From: JAXGTD01 sp040775095
GTDB taxonomy: Bacteria > Pseudomonadota > Gammaproteobacteria > Chromatiales > Chromatiaceae
Assembly: GCA_040775095.1 (NCBI GenBank)
Contig: JAXGTD010000111.1
Location: 1-14,073, forward strand
Length of the DNA: 14,073 bases
Reading direction: 5' to 3'
The notes under the pieces were generated by a model. The model was not told where the DNA came from, did not search any database, and saw only the letters and a program-made list of their open reading frames with translations. Shown here piece after piece: positions 8,061 through 13,112 of the stretch. Within the stretch, counting starts at the first letter, position 1; each line of letters starts with the position of its first letter. The position numbers and the translations under genes were made by a program.

Positions 8061-8403
8061 TCAATGCCCTCCCTTGGTCCGGAGCGGCCTGGCCAAGCGG
8101 TTGCCCTGCCTCTGGGGTCCGCCTGCTGGAAAGATCGCGTGCTGGTTGCGGTTGCTGCCCTTTCCCTCGCCCCAGGGCGCGCGGAAATGGCGGATCATGT
8201 CGCGGACCGTCGCCTGGACACCCCGGGTGGCATACCGCGCGCGGGAAGCGTGTGACCTCCCGGCGCTCGTTGGTCAACACCAGCCCCTCGGCCGCCGCCT
8301 GGGCGCGCGCGACGGCCTCGGACCAATCGGACGGGTCTGCCGGATAACCCTCACTGTCGGTGAGCACCTCGCGCCCGTCGACCCGCGGGCTGCGGGTCTT
8401 CAT
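8061..8403 (-). pseudogene. DsrC/TusE-family paralogue without cysteines, broken by a frameshift
   Basis: The start at ATG 8403 gives VDGREVLTDSEGYPADPSDW then AEGLVLTNERREVTRF, the usual first half of DsrC/TusE proteins (EGYL..P..W, EGI.LT..HW.VI.F). At 8243-8245 (CCC on the coding strand) one extra base shifts the frame. Removing it continues RARYATRGVQATVRDMIRHF, a KGSNRNQH segment, the FPAGGPQRQGNRLA motif and a TGA at 8061, for 113 aa, exactly family length. At the C-terminus both functional cysteine positions are other residues (Asn and Gly), and no cysteine occurs in the repaired protein. Such Cys-free DsrC relatives have been proposed to be regulatory rather than sulfur carriers. As read, translation runs in the wrong frame to 7972. 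Mutation or sequencing error cannot be told apart here. Confidence 0.72.
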
Positions 8404-8679
8404 GCCGGGGTAGGCATTGCTGCCCCTGGGAAACGCCCCGCTGGTCTGCGTGCTGGACCAGAGAGCGATGGGGATCTCTGCCTCGAGTAGGCCGTGGTAG
8501 CGCTCGACTCCGGAGACCAGGATCTTCCCGCTGGTCGGTGCGATATCGGAGCGGGCGACGCCGGTGCGATCGGTTGGAACCGATGGGGTCTCGCTGCCGT
8601 CCGCATCCCGGCGCAGTAACACCGGGGTGTGCTTGAGGGGTTCGCTGGTCACGTTCATGAATCTTTTCAGACTGATCAT
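8404..8679 (-). other. In-frame coding-like extension upstream of the DsrC-like pseudogene
   Basis: The frame of the DsrC-like gene stays open upstream to an ATG at 8679 that has GGAG nine bases before it, whereas ATG 8403 has no ribosome site. The 92 extra residues (beginning MISLKRFMNVTSEPL, later GKILVSGVERYHGLLEAEIP) match no family I recognise, and DsrC proteins normally lack such an extension. It may be an N-terminal fusion, a separate decayed gene, or an untranslated leader that happens to be open. Confidence 0.35.
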
Positions 8680-8784
8680 GGCGATCGACTCCGATGAGAT
8701 CGACGCATGCAATCCTCGGCAAAGCCTATCAATGTGGTCGGATATTGCGACCTCCATTTCTGCCCGTTTCCGTTCGCCATGTAC

Positions 8785-8861
8785 TTGATTTCTGTCAAGG
8801 TGCTCGAGGTCGCCACAGGGTTGTTATATCTAAAATAGCGATTGTAAAACGCTATAACTAT
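8785..8861. promoter_or_regulatory. AT-rich divergent promoter region with FNR/Anr-like box
   Basis: TTGAT-TTCT-GTCAA at 8785-8798 matches nine of ten bases of the FNR/Anr/Dnr consensus TTGAT-N4-ATCAA. About 25 nt to the right is an AT-rich patch with TTATAT (8824-8829), a -10-like hexamer placing the box near -44 for rightward transcription, close to the class II position of -41.5. The same patch holds nested inverted repeats ATAGCG/CGCTAT (8835-8840, 8850-8855) and GTTATA/TATAAC (8823-8828, 8853-8858). It stands out against the GC-rich surroundings and lies between divergent DsrC-like and DsrB-like sequences. Confidence 0.5.
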
Positions 8862-8912
8862 CGTTTGATCTGGATTGAAGGCGGTCTTTATAGTCCTGTC
8901 TCAACGATCGGA

Positions 8913-9402
8913 ATGCCCCGTATCAAGCGGGTCGTGGTCTGCGATGGCGACCAGCATGTGGCGGGTACGGTCACCAAGAAGCTGGAGACCGAGGAGGACT
9001 CCGCCAGCCTGGGCGAGCGGGCGGAGACGACCATCGACTCCCGGGCCGAGAACGGCCTGGAGCGGGGGCGCCCGCGTCCCGGCGCTCTGCACCGCGTGGC
9101 CTCGGGGACCACGCAATCTGCACCGTGCGGGTCGGCACCCAGCGCCAGATGGACACTGGCACCATCCGCAAGCTCTGCGGGATCGCCGACGAATACGCCG
9201 GGGCGGCCGCGGCCGTGAAGCGGATCCCGCGCGCCGCTACCGGGAGGACGCCCGCGACTGGGATCGGGGCAGCGAATGGGTCGAGGGTATCGGCTGGGAT
9301 CGGTTTTTCCGGATGATCGACCTGCTGTTTACCCGCGTGCACATCGATAACTCGACGGGGGCGTGCTACAGGTTCAATCACTCCGCCGACATCCGGTTCT
9401 GA
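8913..9402 (+). pseudogene. Degenerate DsrB-like dissimilatory sulfite reductase remnant
   Basis: Pieces of DsrB, the siroheme/iron-sulfur beta subunit of dissimilatory sulfite reductase, lie in three frames. Frame one runs from ATG 8913 and ends with RPGALHRVASG near 9080-9103, resembling the KPGVL-HVS segment. It continues in the second frame at about 9107 with DHAICTVRVGTQRQMDTG and IRKLCGIADEYAG (TVRVGxPR...IR..CDIADKY in DsrB). From about 9220 the third frame reads RGSEWVEGIGWDRFF then RVHIDNSTGACYRF and ends IRF at the TGA, matching the DsrB C-terminus (E.IGW.RFF...HIDDF...RF). The whole middle, including the cofactor-binding region, is missing: about 163 codons against roughly 350-380. 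The first 50 residues from ATG 8913 match nothing I know. Non-functional as a reductase. Confidence 0.6.
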
Positions 9403-9422
9403 TGTCACGGAGACTGCGACGC

Positions 9423-9455
9423 GGACCGCCCGGGGCCTGTCGGCCCCGGCGGTCC
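9423..9455 (+). other. Strong intergenic hairpin ahead of the DsrC-like gene
   Basis: GGACCGCC-C-GGGGCC (9423-9437) pairs with GGCCCC-GGCGGTCC (9442-9455) around a TGTC loop: 14 GC-rich pairs with one bulged base. No T-tract follows, so it is more likely an mRNA-stabilising or processing stem between the dsrB remnant and the DsrC-like gene than a Rho-independent terminator. Confidence 0.6.
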
Positions 9456-9481
9456 CGTCACCGAGCGAGAGGTGTAAAACG

Positions 9482-9820
9482 ATGTCGAGCGAAGTCGAAT
9501 CCAATGCCCTGCCCCTGGATGGTGAGGGCTATCTTACGGACCCGGAGGTCTGGAACGAGGCGATCGGCCAGCAGTTGGCGTCGGAGGAAGGGATCTCCCT
9601 GACCGACGACCACTGGAGGGTCATCCGGTTCATGCGCGACTACTATCGCGAGAACGGGATCGCGGTGGATGCCCGGTTCGTCGTCAAATACCTGGGTGAG
9701 GAGCTCGGGTACGGGCGAAAAGCGAAGGCGCGCCTGTTCGAGCTATTCCCCTACGGCTATGTCAAGCAGGCCTGCCGGATTGCCGGGATGAGGCGGCCGC
9801 GCGCCTGGAGTACGGGTTGA
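9482..9820 (+). CDS. DsrC/TusE-family sulfur-relay-like protein with a single C-terminal cysteine
   Basis: Intact small cytoplasmic protein of 112 aa, the usual DsrC/TusE length. Family motifs in order: DGEGYLTDPEVWNE (14-27), EEGISLTDDHWRVIRFMRDYY, VDARFVVKYLGEELG, LFELFPYGYVKQACRIAG. DsrC proteins carry two cysteines, CysB and the penultimate CysA, separated by ten residues; TusE keeps only CysA. Here Cys98 occupies the CysB position, but the CysA position is Trp109, followed by a short STG tail. It therefore cannot form the DsrC trisulfide or intramolecular disulfide, and may be a regulatory relative or use Cys98 alone. GAGAGG nine bases before ATG 9482 is a good ribosome site. It lies 79 bases after the DsrB remnant. 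Confidence 0.88.
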   Translation: MSSEVESNALPLDGEGYLTDPEVWNEAIGQQLASEEGISLTDDHWRVIRFMRDYYRENGIAVDARFVVKYLGEELGYGRKAKARLFELFPYGYVKQACRIAGMRRPRAWSTG

Positions 9821-10233
9821 CCTGATTCCGCCAGTGCTAAGCGCGGTAAGGTGCAGGTCTGCGCATGGCCGCGGAGTAGCCGCGGCTAGGCCTGTTCGTA
9901 AAGGCCCGCTTTTCACGCGGGCCGCCCCCTCCGGCCCGGTGTTGTATCCATCGATCATTCCTGTTGGCGTTCCAGCCACCGGCGGTGACCAAGGGTGTGA
10001 CAACGTCGCCGGCGAGAGCACGAGCTCGCCAGCAAGGCTTAGGAAAACGCCTGCCGAAAAAAATGCAACTACATGCTTGCTTGTTTGGGGCTCTTTTATC
10101 GTTCGGCCCCGAGGTCGGGCAATCCCCCCACAGATCGAGTGTGTGCGGGAGTCCGGGTCGGATGCACCGCTCGCGATCAAGCGCGGCGCCGGGGACGACC
10201 CGGGCCGGGACTGTTCTTAATTGGGAGATCACG
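9821..10233. other. Gene-less structured intergenic region
   Basis: Over 400 bases without a credible gene between the DsrC-like gene and the next membrane protein. Besides the two hairpins at 9868-9923 it holds CACCG-G-CGGTG (9977-9987), a stem GGCGAG/CTCGCC with an 8-nt loop (10011-10030) and an A/T-richer patch around 10055-10100 that may contain the promoter for the downstream redox genes. The open frames here have no family resemblance. Confidence 0.5.
9868..9923 (+). terminator. Tandem hairpins after the DsrC-like gene
   Basis: Two stems follow the stop at 9820: GCCGCGG-AGTAG-CCGCGGC (9868-9886) and GGCCCGC-TTTTCAC-GCGGGCC (9903-9923). Both have seven GC pairs. Neither is followed by a T-run, so termination is plausible by position and structure, not proven. 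Confidence 0.5.
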
Positions 10234-10659
10234 ATGACAGGTCGAAAAAACATCGCCGCCGGCTTCCTGTTTCTCGCCGGCTTCATGCTGTACGGATTTC
10301 TGCTGATCTACCTGCGCGACTTCGCGCCGGGAAAGGAGGAATGGGTCGCCAGTTACGGGCTCGGAAAGCACTTCGAAGCGCGTCTGGCGCATGTACATGG
10401 CGGGCTTTTTGCGTTCATCAACATTGTGGTCGGCTACCTGCTCATGCGGTTGTCGCTGCCGGGTAACGCCGCACGGGGGATCTCCTGGCTGACCCTGGCG
10501 GGTCTGCTGATGCCCCTGGGGATCCTCGGCGAGGTGGTATTCGGCACGCCCCCGGTCCTGGTCCTGGTGGGGGCGGTGTCGATCGTGGTCGGCTGTGCCT
10601 GGTTCGGGGTGGCCGTGCTGCGTACGAACAGCGGGACACTCTTTCCGGACCGACTTTGA
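10234..10659 (+). CDS. Small four-helix membrane protein of unknown function
   Basis: 141-aa integral membrane protein with four hydrophobic segments at about residues 7-27, 53-72, 82-103 and 107-128. Between the first two lies a charged loop and the motif HFEARLAHVHGGLF at about 45-58; the closely spaced histidines at the helix start (HVHG) could bind a metal or heme, which is my inference. GGGAG six bases before ATG 10234 is a good ribosome site. It is the first gene of a plus-strand set with two cytochromes c, a TetR-like regulator and a second small membrane protein. I do not recognise a named family. Confidence 0.75.
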   Translation: MTGRKNIAAGFLFLAGFMLYGFLLIYLRDFAPGKEEWVASYGLGKHFEARLAHVHGGLFAFINIVVGYLLMRLSLPGNAARGISWLTLAGLLMPLGILGEVVFGTPPVLVLVGAVSIVVGCAWFGVAVLRTNSGTLFPDRL

Positions 10660-10682
10660 GTGGGCCAGGCTGTGAGCAATCA

Positions 10683-10692
10683 ATTGCGCAAT
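10683..10692. promoter_or_regulatory. 10-bp palindrome in the cytochrome leader
   Basis: ATTGCGCAAT is an exact palindrome in the 70-base spacer before the cytochrome gene, with the half-site-like CAAT repeated on either side. It could be an operator or chance. Weak evidence. Confidence 0.25.
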
Positions 10693-10729
10693 CGGTTTCT
10701 GGCTTCGGCACCATGAGGGGACGAAAAGC

Positions 10730-11176
10730 ATGGCAGTCGCTTCGAGAATCCACAGCGTAGCTGTTGCCGCGTTCGGCATCGCCCTGGGGGGCATGGGCCC
10801 TGTTTCTGCCGGGGAGCCCCTGGCACTTCGGCAGATCATGACTGACCTGGGGCGCGATGCGCAGGCCATTACCGACGGCCTGTCCCGGGGGGAGTACGGT
10901 TTGGTGGAAAAGGCCGCCCTGCGCATCGCCGACCATCCGCGGCCCCCGCTCTCCGAGCGAGCACGGCTCGTCGCCTTCGTTGGCGCAGACGCACCGCGCT
11001 TCAAGAAGTTTGACGGCGAGACCCATGATGCGGCGACCGACGTGGCGCGGGCGGCCCGCAAGGGTGATGGCCAGGGTGCGATCGATGCCTTCCAACGCCT
11101 GCAGTCGACCTGTCTGGCCTGCCACCAGGTCTTCCGCGAGCCCGTCGTCGGGCATTTCTATGGCACCCCGCAATGA
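10730..11176 (+). CDS. Periplasmic cytochrome c, c'/c556-like
   Basis: Exported monoheme cytochrome, 148 aa. Residues 1-27 form a signal peptide (hydrophobic AVAAFGIALGG, cleavage after VSA), leaving about 121 residues, the size of a cytochrome c' four-helix bundle. The heme motif CLACH is near the C-terminus (128-132), as in class II cytochromes c' and c556, followed by QVFREPVV. LRQIM near the mature N-terminus offers Met36 as a possible sixth ligand, as in low-spin c556; true c' proteins lack one and bind NO. GAGGGG nine bases upstream is a strong ribosome site. The stop overlaps by ATGA with the probable start of the TetR-like gene, indicating one transcript. Electron transfer or NO/redox sensing are both possible. 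Confidence 0.85.
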   Translation: MAVASRIHSVAVAAFGIALGGMGPVSAGEPLALRQIMTDLGRDAQAITDGLSRGEYGLVEKAALRIADHPRPPLSERARLVAFVGADAPRFKKFDGETHDAATDVARAARKGDGQGAIDAFQRLQSTCLACHQVFREPVVGHFYGTPQ

Positions 11177-11588
11177 ACGGCGCCACCCGGGGCGTTGCGG
11201 AGCCAGATTGCCCCGGTCCATCGGGGGTGGCCGTCGCGGGCGCTGCGGCGGACTCGGCATCCGTGCCATCGCCGGCGGACTGGGTCTGTCGGAATCCGTA
11301 ATGCGGGAGGCCTTCCCGGACCGACAGGCCCTCTGGCGTGCGGTTCTCGATTGGCATCACGCGCGATTGATGGGTGTGCTGGAGCACGAGGCCCTGCAGC
11401 GGCAGGGCCTGATCGACGGCCGGGTCGACGTCCAGGCCGCCGCGGTACGCCTGATCGGGATCATCCTTGCGTTGGCTGCGGGCGTCACAGCCCGCGGAGA
11501 CAAGCGCCATCCGGACCGGCTGCAGCGGGCGGCCGAACGCACCTGGCCCCTTGATCGCGCCGCCCTGCGTGCGACATGGCATGAGTAA
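11173..11588 (+). pseudogene. TetR-like transcriptional regulator, apparently frameshifted
   Basis: The frame ending at 11588 carries a clear TetR helix-turn-helix: GIRAIAGGLGLSESVMREAF followed by PDRQALWRAVLDWHHARL. In that frame the preceding residues are an Arg/Gly-rich run unlike the first TetR helix. In the frame starting at ATG 11173, which overlaps the cytochrome stop as ATGA, the text VAVAGAAAD leads naturally into LGIRAIA. One missing base near 11245-11256 would join them into a 138-aa protein. Without repair, an ATG at 11160 could still give 142 aa with a damaged helix 1. Even repaired it is short for TetR (usually about 190-210), so its ligand domain is reduced. Likely local regulator of the surrounding redox genes. 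Confidence 0.6.
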
Positions 11589-12057
11589 ACAACATATGAG
11601 TCTCCTACAATCGTGGCGTCCCATCGGGTTCCGGGCCTTGGCCCTGGTCGCCGTGGCGTTCGGGCTGCTTACCCTCAAGTCGGGTGGGGCGGTCCTATTC
11701 GGCGATGGCGCCGCGCGCGTGGCGGCCGGGGCCTATGTGCCCTTCGTGCTCTGGTTCAATTTTCTGGCGGGGTTCGCCTACCTGGCCGCCGGTGTGGGAC
11801 TGTGGGGGCGACGCCCCTGGGCGGCTCGCCTCGCCGCCGTCATCGCCGTCTCCACGCTCGCGGTCTATGGCCTGCTCGGCCTGCACATCGGCGCCGGCGG
11901 TGCCTACGAGACGCGCACGGTGATTGCCATGGGCATACGCTCCGCGGTGTGGACGGCGATCGCGCTGATCGCCCGCCGGCAATTGCCGGCGCCGGATCGC
12001 TGGAAGCGAACGGCGGCCCGTCCTCGCCGGAGGCCGGAACCCCGAACCTGGACCTAG
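11581..12057 (+). CDS. Small four-helix membrane protein of unknown function
   Basis: 158-aa integral membrane protein with four hydrophobic segments at about residues 18-33, 55-76, 83-103 and 117-134. ATG 11581 overlaps the end of the TetR-like gene by 8 bases; ATG 11596 is an alternative. The C-terminal 25 residues after ALIARRQ are an Arg/Pro-rich run that looks out of frame. The neighbouring frame reads LEANGGPSSPEAGTPNLDL and ends at 12068, overlapping the next ATG as ATGA, which fits operon layout better, so the true C-terminus may be shifted by a base near 11985-12000. Family not recognised; context is cytochrome genes on both sides. Confidence 0.65.
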   Translation: MSKQHMSLLQSWRPIGFRALALVAVAFGLLTLKSGGAVLFGDGAARVAAGAYVPFVLWFNFLAGFAYLAAGVGLWGRRPWAARLAAVIAVSTLAVYGLLGLHIGAGGAYETRTVIAMGIRSAVWTAIALIARRQLPAPDRWKRTAARPRRRPEPRTWT

Positions 12058-12064
12058 CGGGGAA

Positions 12065-12550
12065 ATGAGCCCCTCCGGTATCCGGGCAGCCGCACTGGTG
12101 GGTACGGCGCGGGGATGGACGCTGAGCGGCCGCGCGTCCTTGGACGGCGAGAAGGCGGCCCCGGGCAAGTACTCTCGTTGTATCGAATACCCATGGGACG
12201 GATTACCGGAGCCGCACGCGCACCGGACTAACCCGCTGACCGGTGCCGACGCCGCTACCGAGGCGGGTGTCGGGCCGTATCGGGACCATTGCGCGGTCTG
12301 TCACGGCGTGTCCGGGAAGGGGGGACGGCCCGGCCGGCGCCTCCCTGAACCCACGGCCGGCGAACCTGGTCTTCACGCGCGTCACGCCGGTCCGCACCGA
12401 CCGGTTTCTCTTCTGGACGATCTCCGAAGGGGGTGGCATCTGGACACGGCGATGCCGGCGTTCGGCGGCATGCTTCGGGAGCACGAGATCTGGCAGATCG
12501 TGCACTATGTGCGGGCGGGATTCCAACAGCCGATGGTGGCGACGCGATAG
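12065..12550 (+). pseudogene. Class I cytochrome c with offsetting frameshifts
   Basis: Monoheme cytochrome c, nominally 161 aa. The start frame gives PEPHAHRTNPLTG, then the heme motif CAVCHG in YRDHCAVCHGVSGKG. After the six-G run at 12319-12324 homology jumps to another frame (DGPAGASLNPRPANLVF, TDRFLFWTISEGG), and near 12429-12437 returns to the first frame for HLDTAMPAFGGMLREHEIWQ and VHYVRAGF, including the axial Met ligand in AMPAF. An extra G at the first site and a missing base at the second explain it, so the literal product has about 40 wrong residues between intact ends. The N-terminus may hold another shift: IPMGRI in a third frame would precede PEPHAH. A hydrophobic AAALVGTA...TLSG start resembles a worn lipoprotein signal with Arg where Cys is expected. 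Confidence 0.72.
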
Positions 12551-12623
12551 GGGTCGCGCCGCCCGGAACGGTTTCGACCATAACGCCCTGTGATACCCCC
12601 GGCAACGGACTGGTGTACACCAT

Positions 12624-13112
12624 ATGACGAGCGATTCTGCACTCGCGATCTCCCTGCTGGAGCTACGCATCCGTACCCCGCGGCCCCTCGGGCCGGACGG
12701 CCGGATAAGCGGTATCGACAAATGCCGTGTGACTGGGCCCTTTAAGTTGACCGCCGGGGGCCTGGTCGGCGACCGGCAGGCGGACCGCCGCCACCAAGGC
12801 GGGCCGGAGAAGGCGGTCCATCACTATCCCGCCGAGCACTATGCCTTCTGGCGCGCCCAGATTCCGCACCGGAGTTGTCGCTTCCTGCCGGGGGGGTTGG
12901 AGAGAACTGTGGTTCCGGTCCTTCGGCGTCCACCAGCTTGGCCTCCAGGAGCGCGCGGCCCCTTCCGTGCCCCACTCTACCTCGATCACGCGCCCGCTAT
13001 TTTCGGGCGCAAGCTGGGCCGCCGTGCCGCGGGCAGGTTGAACCTGCCGTGGTGCCGAAATGGGCTGCGCCCTTGCCTCCCGCCATCGGCCGGCGAGGAT
13101 GGGAGGCCGTGA
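12624..13112 (+). pseudogene. MOSC-domain protein (YiiM-like), damaged in its second half
   Basis: The N-terminal 85 residues match MOSC proteins, which handle sulfur bound to a cysteine and are linked to molybdenum-cofactor enzymes: GGLVGDRQADRRHQGGPEKA (50-69) and VHHYPAEHYAFWRAQIP. After FLPGG at the seven-G run around 12890, the expected GGFGENL appears only in another frame (GGAGAGAAC = GEN), indicating a missing base. In that frame the MOSC cysteine motif seems present as AQAGPPC (about 13007-13027) and IGRRGWEAV resembles the GRTGWY tail. The literal product continues as an Arg/Pro-rich run to 13112. YiiM-type proteins are usually about 220 aa, so length is also lost. The start ATG 12624 lacks a clear ribosome site. 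Confidence 0.55.
13032..13048. repeat. Short near-perfect palindrome in the MOSC 3' region
   Basis: GGCAGGTT-G-AACCTGCC has perfect 8-base arms around one base. It falls inside the damaged MOSC coding region and could be a small stem or a rearrangement scar. Confidence 0.35.

Noticed and set aside
8564..8788. 74-codon plus-strand open frame opposite the DsrC-like extension
   Set aside because: No ribosome site or motif, and it runs through the divergent promoter side of the minus-strand gene.
9971..10060. Possible cobalamin-type riboswitch (GCCACC and GGAAAACGCCTGCC segments)
   Set aside because: Only loose resemblance to the B12 box with extra bases, and the core GCCACTG and flanking helices are missing.
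9837..10286. Minus-strand open frames in the 9821-10233 spacer
   Set aside because: They cross hairpins and the start of the membrane-protein gene, with no family resemblance or start signal.
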